From Actinomadura sp. HBU206391 (lineage in GTDB: Bacteria > Actinomycetota > Actinomycetes > Streptosporangiales > Streptosporangiaceae): a stretch of 64,000 nt of DNA. The notes under the pieces were generated by a model. It made no database searches. It was not told the origin of the DNA and saw nothing but the letters and a program-made list of their open reading frames with translations. The stretch is taken from NCBI RefSeq assembly GCF_014323665.1, contig NZ_JABVEB010000012.1, forward strand, positions 25,648 through 89,647. Direction: 5' to 3'. Position numbers and translations under genes: made by a program. Below, piece by piece: positions 1-10,272 of this stretch; position 1 is the first letter of the stretch, and each line of letters starts with the position of its first letter.

Positions 1-1077
1 GACGAGGAATGGGGGGACCGGAGCACCGACCCCTTCAAGGCGCCTCCACCGCCGACCGAGAAGGAGGTCGAGCGGGGCGAAGACGCCGCGGGCAAGATCC
101 GCGACTACCTCGACGACGATTCCGCCTGGTACGAATTCTGGACGTGGGGATCCGACGGGCCGGAGCATCCCAGGGACGTCCTCGCCGGTATGTCGCCGGG
201 CGAGCTCAACGCCCTGTTCGATCGGCTCACCGACGACGAGATCCGAAGACTGCTGGACGTCGACGACGTCGTGGACATCCTGAAGCTGCGCGCCGATCCG
301 TACCTTCTGCAGCGACTCGAGGACATCGCGCCGAGATCCATTGAGCCCGACTTCACCGACGTCCGCAACGATGGCAAGAAGCCCGGTGATCCCGCCACCG
401 ACTACGCGTACCTCCAGGATGCGAAGTTGTTCGGAGCCTCGGGTGAGCCCACGCTGTTCGACATCGGCCAGGGATCCCTCGGCGACTGCTGGTGGATGGC
501 GAGCATGGGCGCCATGACACAGACCCCTGAAGGCCGTGAGTTGATCAAGAAGATGATCACCGAGAACCCGAATGGGACCTACACGGTCAGATTCGCGGAC
601 GGGCGCACGGTGACCGTCACGCCCTTCTACCCCGTCAAGAAGGACGGCGCCATCGCCTATGCCAAGCCGAACCGGCCGCCGCTGGTGTGGCCGTTGGTCC
701 TGGAGAAGGCGCTGGCCGAGAGAATGGGCGGCTACGGTGACCTGGTCGGAGATCTGGGCTTCAACGGCATGCCTTTGATCACCGGTCGGCCAAGCGCCGC
801 GCACGCGACGGGGGGCATCAGCCGATCCGATCTCGAAGGCTGGCGCGCCGACGGGGCCGTCACGGTCTCGACCCTGGACGCCGACGACGCTGCGGGCGAG
901 GCGGCCTATGGGGGCGATGTTCCCCGGCTGATCGCCGGCCACGAATACGTCCTCCAGGGCTTCACCTCCGACGGCAAGGTGAGGCTGTACAACCCGTGGG
1001 GTAACAGGCACGTGACCGTCACCATGGACGAACTGAACACGCTCTTCCGGCGTGTGGACACCAATCCGATCCCCTGA
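1..1077 (+). CDS. Calpain-like (family C2) cysteine protease, 5' end outside window
   Basis: The frame is open from base 1, so the true start lies left of the window; the first visible in-frame ATG is at 190. Numbered from that ATG, the motif QGSLGDCWW places the catalytic Cys at residue 100, AGHEYVLQG gives the His at 251 and LYNPWG the Asn at 268, completing the Cys-His-Asn triad of calpain-fold proteases. The part before residue 80 is acidic and has no recognised domain. No calcium-binding module is visible, as in many bacterial members. A lipoprotein gene starts 15 bp downstream and is probably co-transcribed. Substrate and location are unknown because the N-terminus is missing. Confidence 0.85.
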   Translation, partial: DEEWGDRSTDPFKAPPPPTEKEVERGEDAAGKIRDYLDDDSAWYEFWTWGSDGPEHPRDVLAGMSPGELNALFDRLTDDEIRRLLDVDDVVDILKLRADPYLLQRLEDIAPRSIEPDFTDVRNDGKKPGDPATDYAYLQDAKLFGASGEPTLFDIGQGSLGDCWWMASMGAMTQTPEGRELIKKMITENPNGTYTVRFADGRTVTVTPFYPVKKDGAIAYAKPNRPPLVWPLVLEKALAERMGGYGDLVGDLGFNGMPLITGRPSAAHATGGISRSDLEGWRADGAVTVSTLDADDAAGEAAYGGDVPRLIAGHEYVLQGFTSDGKVRLYNPWGNRHVTVTMDELNTLFRRVDTNPIP

Positions 1078-1091
1078 GGGAGGGTGGTCCC

Positions 1092-1574
1092 ATGTTCCGC
1101 TGCGACGTCCGTGTCGCGGGCATGATCTTCGTCGGTGCGCTGGTCCTGTCAGCGGCAGCAGGATGCGGTTCCACCGACGACGGTAAGGAGGGCAGGCCCG
1201 CTGTGGACGGCACCCGAAGGCCCCTGCGCACCGCTCAGCCGGACCCGACGGGCAGGCCCGGGAAGCAGACCGTGAACGTCGAGCGCGGCACCACCGCTCA
1301 TGTGGGCGGGCTGCGCATCGGGGTCATGGCGGCCGGGGGCGGCGAGGGCGCGGTCGCCGTGCTGGCGGGTCCCGGCGTCCCCGCGGAAGCCGACTGGACG
1401 GTGAGCGGCCGGGCCGGGCTGGCCAAACGACTGGCCAACGGTTACCTGGTCACCATTGACGAGGTCTTCGACGCCGAAGCGGGGCCTGGCCGGACCGGCT
1501 CCGACGGCGGATCGGTCACCCTTACCGTCACACCACCGGCCGTCACACCACCGGCCGTCACACCACCGGGCTGA
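1092..1574 (+). CDS. Small lipoprotein with a VTPPA repeat tail
   Basis: The 160-residue product starts with a basic stretch, a hydrophobic segment and the lipobox LSAAAGC (Cys25), so it should be lipid-anchored outside the membrane. A GA-rich Shine-Dalgarno (GAGGGAGGG) lies 7 bases before the ATG. The middle, about residues 60-140, is Gly/Val-rich and matches no family I recognise. The last 15 residues are three VTPPA/VTPPG pentapeptides encoded by 15-bp tandem repeats. It follows the calpain-like protease by 14 bp, so an operon and a joint extracellular role are plausible. Function unknown. Confidence 0.7.
   Translation: MFRCDVRVAGMIFVGALVLSAAAGCGSTDDGKEGRPAVDGTRRPLRTAQPDPTGRPGKQTVNVERGTTAHVGGLRIGVMAAGGGEGAVAVLAGPGVPAEADWTVSGRAGLAKRLANGYLVTIDEVFDAEAGPGRTGSDGGSVTLTVTPPAVTPPAVTPPG
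1527..1571 (+). repeat. 15-bp tandem repeat x3, in frame (VTPPA)
   Basis: Three copies of GTCACACCACCGGCC (1527-1541, 1542-1556, 1557-1571), the last with one change. They form the 3' end of the lipoprotein gene. Confidence 0.95.
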
Positions 1575-1614
1575 CGGCCTCAGCGGCCCCTCGTTTCCGT
1601 GGGCCGAGATCGTT

Positions 1615-1620
1615 TACTGT
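1615..1620 (+). promoter_or_regulatory. -10 hexamer TACTGT for a leaderless start at 1628
   Basis: TACTGT ends 7 nt before the ATG at 1628 and no Shine-Dalgarno is present. This supports the ATG rather than the GTG at 1619 as start. Confidence 0.5.
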
Positions 1621-1627
1621 GGCGGTC

Positions 1628-3745
1628 ATGCTTGAGCGCTTCAGGGAGTACCCCCCGGACGTTCGTGACCTGCTGGGCTTCCGCTACTGCACGGCCTGCG
1701 CCGCCGGAGAGCAGAAGTTCCTGCTCGAGGGCGACGAACCGTTCACGGCTCCCCTCGTGGCGGCCGCGCTCGCCCGGCGGGGTCTGCGGGTGCTCAGTGT
1801 GCGTGCGGGCGACGGGGTGATGGACTGGCAGGCCGAGGTGAGCGAGGAACCGCAGGTCGGCCCGTACGTGGTGTGGTGTCCGTACGGTCGTCCGGACCGG
1901 GTGTACAGCCTCGTCATCATGGGGGGTGCGGGGGAGCGGGAGCGGCCGCTCACCGGTTTCAACTCCGAGCGGCGCCGATGGGGCCGAACATGGTGGACCC
2001 GAGAACACGGGTGGATCAGCAGTTGCCTTTCCATCACCTTGGACCAGGCGGAGCGGTGGGCGCGTGTCCTCGGGACGTCGCTCCCCTCGCCTGCGGAGCT
2101 CGGCACCGGGCCCGCGAGGGATGACGACGAGCCTGAGGTCCTGCGCTGCAAGGAATATCTCCCGGAGCACAGAGACCTGGCGGGAGCGCGTTACTGGGCG
2201 ATCTGTGATCTGCCGCTCGACGAGTTCGCGCTGATCCAGGCAGACGAACCGCTGACCGAGGAACTGGTGGGCGGGCGGCTGCGGGCACTCGGCCTGGAGC
2301 CGACGACGATCGAGTGGAGCGCCCGGCGATGGCGGGCGAGCCTGGCCGCGCCGGTACCGCACCGTGGACTCCGCCACTACGTACGCCGCGGCAAGCGCGA
2401 TCGTAGCGACGAGATCTACGCGCTCTGCCCGGCCGTCGGCCACGACCGGCTGTACTTCAGCCGGCGATCGGGCCGGTGGGAACGCTGGTCCGGGCTGGTC
2501 CCCGGGGCCGGGCGCGCACCCCATGCTCTCGACGACATGAACGACGACGAGAGCGAGATCCTTCTCGTCAGCCGTGAGCAGGCCGAGCGTGTGGCCTGGG
2601 CCAAGGGCATCGAGCTGCCGGACGACGATGAGCTGATCGCCCTGGCCGGCGGCTTCGGCACGGGTGAGGTGGCCTCGCCGGCGTTGACCAGATGCCGGGA
2701 ACTGGGTCCGTCGCTCCAAGCGGTGCTCGGCGCCCGCTACTGCACCACCGTACGGACGGTGGTGCCGTCCTGGAGGCGCGGTGAAGAGGCGGTGGACCTC
2801 CCCGCGCTGCTGTTCGGAGACCGGCCGTTCACTGCGGCGCGGGTGGCCGACGCTCTCACCGCCATGGGCGTCGTGGTGGAGACGGTCCGGCCGTGCGACC
2901 GGCCGCCGGGCGAGTGGTGGGCCCACGTCACCGAGGATCCGCGGTGCTGGGACGAGGGTTTCGACGCCGTCTGCCGCGGTGGCGAATACGATCGGGTCGG
3001 TTTCGTCGAGCGGCGGCTCACGGATCCAGACGTTCACCTGGGATGGGACTCCGCCCTGAACGGTTGGGGCCCCCTGCTCTGGACCACCGGCCTGACGCCG
3101 GATTGGTGGGCCCGAGGCGATGAGGAAGAGCACCGGCTGCTCGTCACCCGGGAGCAGGCGGAACGTCTGGCCCTCGCCCTCGGCACCCCGTTGCCCGCCG
3201 ACGAGGAGTGGGATGGCCTCGCCCGCACCGCGACGACTGCCGTGGGCGGTCTGAGGTGCCGTGAGTACTCGCCCGCTCTGCGCGAGGCGTACGGCGTCCG
3301 CTACTGGTCGCTGTGCAGGCTGGCCCGGGACTCAGGGTCCGAACTGAGCGTGCTGCTGCTGAGCGACAGGCCCCTGGACGCGGCCGGGGCGGACGAGGGG
3401 GTACGCGAAGCCGGAGTGGAGGCCGCCGGGCTGACCTGGCACCGCGATCATGAGGTGGCGGAGTGGCGAGGCCGGCTCGTGACCGCGCCGGAACCTGACG
3501 TCTTTCACCACCACGCGCAGGGTCTCGGCCCGTCCGGTCACGTGCGGGAGATCGTTGTGTCGAAGGGCTCCGTAAAGATCTGGTACGATCCCTCCCTGCG
3601 CAGATGGAACCGGGGCGCGCTGAAGGGCGCTGCCGACGGTCCCATGGTCGGCCGGCGGACCGCGGAACGGCTGGCGCGCCCTTCCGGCAGACCGCTTCCG
3701 GGCGAAGCCGAACTCGCCGAGCTGACGTCGACGTTCTCGCCGTGA
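1628..3745 (+). CDS. Unknown 705-residue protein of four tandem divergent repeats
   Basis: No known family is recognised. The protein is four copies of a module of roughly 160-185 residues, at about 5-165, 172-345, 354-535 and 542-700. Each copy opens with a line such as CREYSPALREAYGVRYWSLC, has a central acidic-aromatic block (DRP, then a W-rich line) and closes with an amphipathic segment such as EQAERLALALGTPLP. Copies share only a minority of residues, so the duplications are old. No signal peptide or membrane segment is seen, so it is probably cytoplasmic. The start is ATG 1628; a GTG at 1619 is in frame but would lie inside the putative promoter. It converges on sdhB. Codon use fits the neighbours. 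Confidence 0.8.
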   Translation: MLERFREYPPDVRDLLGFRYCTACAAGEQKFLLEGDEPFTAPLVAAALARRGLRVLSVRAGDGVMDWQAEVSEEPQVGPYVVWCPYGRPDRVYSLVIMGGAGERERPLTGFNSERRRWGRTWWTREHGWISSCLSITLDQAERWARVLGTSLPSPAELGTGPARDDDEPEVLRCKEYLPEHRDLAGARYWAICDLPLDEFALIQADEPLTEELVGGRLRALGLEPTTIEWSARRWRASLAAPVPHRGLRHYVRRGKRDRSDEIYALCPAVGHDRLYFSRRSGRWERWSGLVPGAGRAPHALDDMNDDESEILLVSREQAERVAWAKGIELPDDDELIALAGGFGTGEVASPALTRCRELGPSLQAVLGARYCTTVRTVVPSWRRGEEAVDLPALLFGDRPFTAARVADALTAMGVVVETVRPCDRPPGEWWAHVTEDPRCWDEGFDAVCRGGEYDRVGFVERRLTDPDVHLGWDSALNGWGPLLWTTGLTPDWWARGDEEEHRLLVTREQAERLALALGTPLPADEEWDGLARTATTAVGGLRCREYSPALREAYGVRYWSLCRLARDSGSELSVLLLSDRPLDAAGADEGVREAGVEAAGLTWHRDHEVAEWRGRLVTAPEPDVFHHHAQGLGPSGHVREIVVSKGSVKIWYDPSLRRWNRGALKGAADGPMVGRRTAERLARPSGRPLPGEAELAELTSTFSP

Positions 3746-3782
3746 CGGATCGCGAGTCGGCAGAGGGAGCGGGCGGACCGGC

Positions 3783-3797
3783 ACCCGTGTAACGGGT
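3783..3797. terminator. Short hairpin between convergent genes
   Basis: ACCCGT-GTA-ACGGGT, a 6-bp stem with a 3-nt loop, sits between the repeat protein and sdhB. It could end transcription on both strands, but the stem is short and has no T tract. Confidence 0.3.
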
Positions 3798-3805
3798 CGT
3801 GAGCC

Positions 3806-4561
3806 CTACGACTTCTTGGCGCCGCCGGCGGTCGCCTTCAGGTAGTCGCGGTTGAGCATGCCGATGGTGTCGAGCGAGATGCCCTTGGGGCAGGCGACCG
3901 TGCACTCGCCGGTGTTGGTGCAGCCGCCGAAACCGAGGTCGTCGTGCATTTCGACCATGTCGACGACCCGGTCGTAGCGCTCCGGCTGGCCCTGCGGCAT
4001 GAGCCCGAGGTGCATGACCTTGGCGGCGGTGAACAGCATCCCGGAGCCGTTGGGACAGGCCGCGACGCAGGCCCCGCAGCCGATGCATTCGGCGGCCTCG
4101 AAGGCCTTGTCGGCGTCGGGCTTGGGCACCGGCACGGCGTGGGCGTCGGGCGCGGCGCCGGTCGGCGCCGAGATGTAACCGCCGGCTTGGATGATCTTGT
4201 CGAACGCCGAGCGGTCCACGACCAGATCCTTGATCACCGGGAACGGCCGGGCCCGCCACGGCTCGATGTCGATCGTGTCGCCGTCCTTGAACTTGCGCAT
4301 GTGCAGCTGGCACGTCGTGGTGGCCCGCTCAGGGCCGTGCGGCGTGCCGTTGATGACGAGCGAGCACATGCCGCAGATGCCTTCACGGCAGTCGTGATCG
4401 AACGCGACGGGGTCCTCGCCCTCCACGATCAGACGTTCGTTGAGGACGTCCAGCATCTCGAGGAAGGACATGTCCGGGGAGACGTCGTCGACCTCGTACT
4501 GGACCATGGCGCCCTTGTCAGAAGCGCCGTTCTGGCGCCAGATACGCAGGGTGAGTTTCAT
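3806..4561 (-). CDS. sdhB: Succinate dehydrogenase/fumarate reductase iron-sulfur subunit
   Basis: The 251-residue electron-transfer subunit carries three clusters. CREGICGMC plus a later Cys (TTTCQLHM) is the plant-type [2Fe-2S] site; [12 protein letters not shown] followed by [14 protein letters not shown] supplies the [4Fe-4S] and [3Fe-4S] ligands. It passes electrons from the SdhA flavin to the heme/quinone site in SdhC. The start is set at MKLTLRIW; the frame is open 35 codons further upstream, but that extension lies inside sdhA in another frame and is not family-like. It is last in sdhC-sdhA-sdhB, 11 bp after sdhA. Confidence 0.95.
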   Translation of the reverse strand: MKLTLRIWRQNGASDKGAMVQYEVDDVSPDMSFLEMLDVLNERLIVEGEDPVAFDHDCREGICGMCSLVINGTPHGPERATTTCQLHMRKFKDGDTIDIEPWRARPFPVIKDLVVDRSAFDKIIQAGGYISAPTGAAPDAHAVPVPKPDADKAFEAAECIGCGACVAACPNGSGMLFTAAKVMHLGLMPQGQPERYDRVVDMVEMHDDLGFGGCTNTGECTVACPKGISLDTIGMLNRDYLKATAGGAKKS

Positions 4562-4572
4562 GCTGTCCGGCC

Positions 4573-6516
<1,944 letters not shown>

Positions 6517-6616
6517 TGTTCGCTCGCCCTTCTCACTCGCTCCGCCGACGACCGGATGGCGGCTTCGGCCGATGCGGTCGTCGGCTCTGCTCGCTGTGGC
6601 GGGACTCACTCACGGC

Positions 6617-7303
6617 TCAGCTCACCAGCCCGGTCATGACCGCGAACGGTACGGACAGATAGCCGACGACGATGACGACGGCGAAGACGGTGGCGGAGGC
6701 GGACAGGCCTCGCTCTCGAACGGCGTTGCGGCGGCCCAGGCTCTGCAGTGCGCTGGTCAGGCCGTGCCGCAGGTGGAGGCCGAGTGCGATGACCGCCAGC
6801 GCGTAGAACAGCGTGATGTACCAGCGACCCGGCTGGAAGTCGGCCACCACGTTCCCGTAGGGCTCCCCGTGCACTCCGCGGGGGTTCACGGTGCCGACCG
6901 TCAGATCGAGGATGTGCCACACGATGAAGAGCACGAGGATCACGCCGCCCCACCGCATGGTGCGCGCCGCATAGCTTCCCTGCACCTTGGCGCGGTGCCG
7001 GTAGCGGATCGGCCTGGCCTTCCTGGCGCGTACGGCCAGGTCGGCGGCGGTGCCGATGTGCAGTAGCACGCAGAGCGTGAGAACGGTCCGCTGGAGCCAC
7101 AGGAACCAGGTCTCGTGCAGGGCCGGTGTCCCGATGGTCCGCAACCAGGCGGCGTAGCCGTCGAACTCCCCTCGACCGAAGAAGATCTTCAGGTTGCCGA
7201 CCATGTGGGCGACGATGAAGAGCACGAGGAGACCGCCGGAGACGGCCATGACGGCCTTCTTGCCGACCGTCGAACGGTAGAGAGCGGGTATCGCGAGTGC
7301 CAC
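6617..7303 (-). CDS. sdhC: Succinate dehydrogenase cytochrome b subunit, five-helix type
   Basis: This 228-residue membrane anchor has five predicted helices and several helix-associated His residues (HMVGN, HETW, HIGTA, HILD, HLRHG). That fits a diheme, single-subunit anchor of the Wolinella/Bacillus type, so no sdhD is expected and none is found. It would reduce menaquinone. The GTG start at 7303 has no Shine-Dalgarno but has TAGCTT 6 nt upstream, so the operon probably begins as a leaderless mRNA. A LysR-type box is centred 66 bp upstream of this start. Confidence 0.93.
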   Translation of the reverse strand: MALAIPALYRSTVGKKAVMAVSGGLLVLFIVAHMVGNLKIFFGRGEFDGYAAWLRTIGTPALHETWFLWLQRTVLTLCVLLHIGTAADLAVRARKARPIRYRHRAKVQGSYAARTMRWGGVILVLFIVWHILDLTVGTVNPRGVHGEPYGNVVADFQPGRWYITLFYALAVIALGLHLRHGLTSALQSLGRRNAVRERGLSASATVFAVVIVVGYLSVPFAVMTGLVS

Positions 7304-7309
7304 GGCCGC

Positions 7310-7315
7310 AAGCTA
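7310..7315 (-). promoter_or_regulatory. -10 hexamer TAGCTT for leaderless sdhC
   Basis: On the minus strand TAGCTT is followed by 6 nt and the GTG of sdhC. If transcription starts at that G, the LysR box at 7362-7376 is centred near -66. Confidence 0.55.
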
Positions 7316-7361
7316 CGTCGCCGCCGCACTATCGGTCCAAGTCATGATGGAACTCGTTTCG

Positions 7362-7376
7362 ATAGCCGTAGGCTAT
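7362..7376. promoter_or_regulatory. LysR-type operator, T-N11-A dyad
   Basis: ATAGCCGTAGGCTAT is a perfect dyad (ATAGCC-N3-GGCTAT) containing T-N11-A, the LysR-family consensus. It lies between sdhC and the divergent lysR gene, centred near -66 of the inferred sdhC start. It also overlaps the lysR -10 hexamer (7369-7374), which suggests activation of sdhCAB with self-repression. Confidence 0.65.
7369..7374 (+). promoter_or_regulatory. -10 hexamer TAGGCT for a leaderless LysR gene
   Basis: TAGGCT ends 6 nt before the GTG at 7381. It lies inside the right half of the LysR operator, so a bound regulator would block its own promoter. Confidence 0.5.
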
Positions 7377-7380
7377 AACT

Positions 7381-8436
7381 GTGCAGCTACAGCAACTTGC
7401 GTACTTTGTCGCGGTCGCCGAGGTGAGGCACTTCACACAGGCCGCGGAGGCTCTCGGCGTCGCCCAGCCGTCTCTCTCCAAGCAGATCAAGGCCCTGGAG
7501 AGTGAGCTCGGCGCCTCACTGTTCAGCCGGGCGCGGGGCAACATCGCGCTCACCCCGGCGGGCGAGGTACTGCTGCCGCTGGCCAAGCGGATCCTCGCCG
7601 ACGTCGACACGGCGCGCCTGGAGGTGCGGGAGCTGACCGGGCTGCGCCGCGGCCGCGTGCGGCTCGGTGCGACGCCCTCGCTGTTCGCCGGCCTGCTCGC
7701 CGACGTCCTCCGCCGCTTTCACGACGACCACCCGGGCATCCGGCTGCTCGTCGAGGAGGGTGGCTCGCGCGACCTGGTCAAGGACCTGACCCGCGGCGCG
7801 CTCGACCTGGCTCTGGTGATCCTTCCGCTCGGCGGGGACGCTCCGCTTGTGACCCGTCCGATCCTGCGGGAGAACCTGGTGATCGCGATGCCGTCGCATC
7901 CCGCCCGCCTGCCCGGCCGCACCGGCCTGGCAGCGGTGTCGCCGCAGCGGTCGTCTCTGCGGATCGAGGATCTGCGGGATCAGCCGCTCGTGATGTTCCG
8001 GCCCGGGTACGACCTGCGAGAGGCGACGATCAGCGCCTGCAGGCAGGCCGGTTTCGAGCCGCGGTTCGCCGTGGAGGGCGGCGAGATGGACGCCGTCCTG
8101 CGCTTCGTCGAGGCCGGTCTCGGTCTCGCCGTGGTGCCGAGCATGGTCCTGGCCGGCCGGCCCGGCCTGCGCGGCGCCCCGCTGATCGGGCCGGATCAGC
8201 CCTCCCCGGCGGCGATGGCCGAAGGGGCCGCCGGGCGTCCAGGCGGCGGCGAACTCGGCTCGGGACTGCTGCGGACCATCGCGCTCGCGCACCGCAAGGA
8301 CGTCGCCCCCACCCATGCCGCGCGTGCCTTCCAGGCCACGCTGGAGGCGTTCCTCGCCGAGGCGGCCCGCGACGGCAGCCTCCCGCCGGGAGTCGAGGCG
8401 CTCGTCGGCCCGACCCCGCCCGGCGGCGCGGGCTGA
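7381..8436 (+). CDS. LysR-family transcriptional regulator, divergent to sdhCAB
   Basis: The 351-residue protein has an N-terminal winged helix-turn-helix (MQLQQLAYFVAVAEVRHFTQ through QPSLSKQIKALE, residues 1-60) and a periplasmic-binding-like effector domain from about residue 90. An unusual Gly/Ala/Pro-rich insertion lies near residues 265-300, between the second effector lobe and the C-terminal helix. The GTG start agrees with a -10 hexamer 6 nt upstream. Its position opposite sdhC and the shared T-N11-A box make the sdh operon the most likely target; the effector is unknown. Confidence 0.92.
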   Translation: MQLQQLAYFVAVAEVRHFTQAAEALGVAQPSLSKQIKALESELGASLFSRARGNIALTPAGEVLLPLAKRILADVDTARLEVRELTGLRRGRVRLGATPSLFAGLLADVLRRFHDDHPGIRLLVEEGGSRDLVKDLTRGALDLALVILPLGGDAPLVTRPILRENLVIAMPSHPARLPGRTGLAAVSPQRSSLRIEDLRDQPLVMFRPGYDLREATISACRQAGFEPRFAVEGGEMDAVLRFVEAGLGLAVVPSMVLAGRPGLRGAPLIGPDQPSPAAMAEGAAGRPGGGELGSGLLRTIALAHRKDVAPTHAARAFQATLEAFLAEAARDGSLPPGVEALVGPTPPGGAG

Positions 8437-8495
8437 CCCTGGCCCTGCGCATCGAAAATGGTTCGCGTCCGGCCGGATTCGCTGGATACCGTCGA

Positions 8496-10253
8496 ATGAA
8501 CCCCATCGACGCTTTCCGACTGGACTCCGCCATGCGCGAACTGCCTCTGCCCGACGTCGATGAACCGGATCACAGATCGCCGCTGCGCTACCTGACGTGG
8601 GTGGCGCGGAGGCAGGTTCGTCCACTGACCGGGGGCATGCTGCTCGGCGTCGTCTGGATGGTGAGCCAGGCGCTCATGCCCGCGGTGATCGGGCAGGCCA
8701 TCGACGATGGCGTCATGGACAAGGACGCCTCGGCCCTAGTGGCATGGTCGGGCGTCCTGCTGTTACTCGGCATCATGCAGGCCGTCAGCGGCATCATGCG
8801 GCACCGGTTCGCGGTGTTCAACTGGCTGGCGGCGGCCTACCGGACCGTACAGGTCGTCAACAGACAGGTGACCCGGCTCGGCGGCACATTGCTGAAACGG
8901 CTGACCACCGGTGAGGTCGTCAGTGTGGGCGTCGCGGACGTCTCGCACATCGGCGGCGCCATGGACATCCTCGCGCGCGGCTCCGGCGCGGTGGTGTCCA
9001 TCGTCGTGGTCGCGGTGATCCTGCTCGCGACGTCACCGCCGCTCGGCCTGATCGTCGTGGTCGGCGTCCCGGTGATCCTGGCCCTGGCCGCCCCTCTGCT
9101 GCGTCCCTTCCACCGGCGCCAGCACCGGCAGCGCGAGCTGGCCGGCGAGCTCAACACCCGCGCCACCGACATCGTCGCCGGGCTGCGCGTGCTGCGCGGC
9201 ATCGGCGGCGAGCAGGTGTTCGGCACCCGCTACCGCGAGGAGTCACAACGGGTGCGCGGCGCGGGCGTCGAGGTGGCCCGGGCCGAGTCGATGCTGGCCG
9301 GCGCCGAGGTGCTGCTGCCGGGCCTGCTGATCGCGCTGGTCACCTGGATCGGCGCCGGGTTCGCGGTCAAGGGCACGATCACCCCCGGTGAACTGGTCGC
9401 CTTCTACGGCTACGCGGTCTTCCTGATCCAGCCGATGCGCACCATAGGCGAGGCGGCCGACCGGATCACCAAGGCGCACGTGGCGGCGGGGCGGGTCGTC
9501 CGCATCCTGGCGATGCGACCCGAGCTGGCGAACGCCGGCACCCGGGTCCCGCCGGCCGGCGCCGAGCTGATCGACGTCGAGTCCGGCCTGGTCGTGCGGC
9601 CCGGTCTGTTCACCGCGGTCGCGGCGGCCGACCCGGCCGAGGCGCGCGCCCTCGCCGACCGGCTCGGCCGTTACGCCGAGGGCCCGGTGACCTACGGCGG
9701 GATCCCGCTGGCCGAGATCGCCGACGTGCGCAGGCGCGTGCTCGTCGCGGTCAACGAGGACACCCTGTTCTCCGGTCCGTTCCGCGACGCCCTGCTCTCG
9801 CCGTCCAGCGATGAGGCCGACCTCGGCCCGGCCCTGTACGCGGCGTGCGCGGAGGATCTCGTCGACACGGTCGGACTCGACGCGCATGTCGCCGAGGCGG
9901 GCCGAGAGTTCTCCGGCGGTCAGCAGCAGCGACTGCGGCTCGCCCGTGCCCTGCTCGCCGACCCCGACGTCCTGGTCCTCGTCGAGCCGACGAGCGCGGT
10001 CGACGCGCACACCGAGGCCCGCATCGCCGAGCGGCTCGGCAAGGCCCGTTACGGTCCACGGACGGGCGACGCCGCGACGGCCGGGACCGACCGGGCGACG
10101 GTCGTGTGCACGAGCAGCCCCCTGGTGCTCGATCAGGCCGACCACGTGGCGTATGTGCGGGGCGGTGTGGTCGTCGCCGAGGGCACCCATCGTGAGCTGC
10201 TGCGCAACCGTCCCGACTACGCGGCCGCCGTGACCAGAGGGCAGGACCGATGA
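8496..10253 (+). CDS. ABC exporter half-transporter with degenerate ATPase domain
   Basis: The 585-residue protein has a six-helix ABC type-1 domain (about residues 35-330) fused to an ATPase domain. The C-loop FSGGQQQRLRLARA (near 472) is intact. There is no Walker A: where GxxGxGKS is expected the sequence reads AVAAADPAEAR. The Walker B Asp is lost (VLVLVEPTSAVD) and the switch His is replaced (VVCTSSP). It therefore cannot form a normal ATP site with its own Walker motifs but can lend its C-loop to the partner encoded 19 bp downstream. The start is uncertain: ATG 8496 is used; ATG 8532 (MRELPLPD) is possible. A TTA codon occurs at 8763. Substrate unknown. Confidence 0.9.
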   Translation: MNPIDAFRLDSAMRELPLPDVDEPDHRSPLRYLTWVARRQVRPLTGGMLLGVVWMVSQALMPAVIGQAIDDGVMDKDASALVAWSGVLLLLGIMQAVSGIMRHRFAVFNWLAAAYRTVQVVNRQVTRLGGTLLKRLTTGEVVSVGVADVSHIGGAMDILARGSGAVVSIVVVAVILLATSPPLGLIVVVGVPVILALAAPLLRPFHRRQHRQRELAGELNTRATDIVAGLRVLRGIGGEQVFGTRYREESQRVRGAGVEVARAESMLAGAEVLLPGLLIALVTWIGAGFAVKGTITPGELVAFYGYAVFLIQPMRTIGEAADRITKAHVAAGRVVRILAMRPELANAGTRVPPAGAELIDVESGLVVRPGLFTAVAAADPAEARALADRLGRYAEGPVTYGGIPLAEIADVRRRVLVAVNEDTLFSGPFRDALLSPSSDEADLGPALYAACAEDLVDTVGLDAHVAEAGREFSGGQQQRLRLARALLADPDVLVLVEPTSAVDAHTEARIAERLGKARYGPRTGDAATAGTDRATVVCTSSPLVLDQADHVAYVRGGVVVAEGTHRELLRNRPDYAAAVTRGQDR

Positions 10254-10272
10254 CGCGAGACGGAGGCATCGC

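Noticed and set aside
1580..3133. A 517-codon minus-strand frame over the four-repeat protein
   Set aside because: The plus-strand frame shows four aligned internal repeats and a promoter; the antisense frame shows neither.
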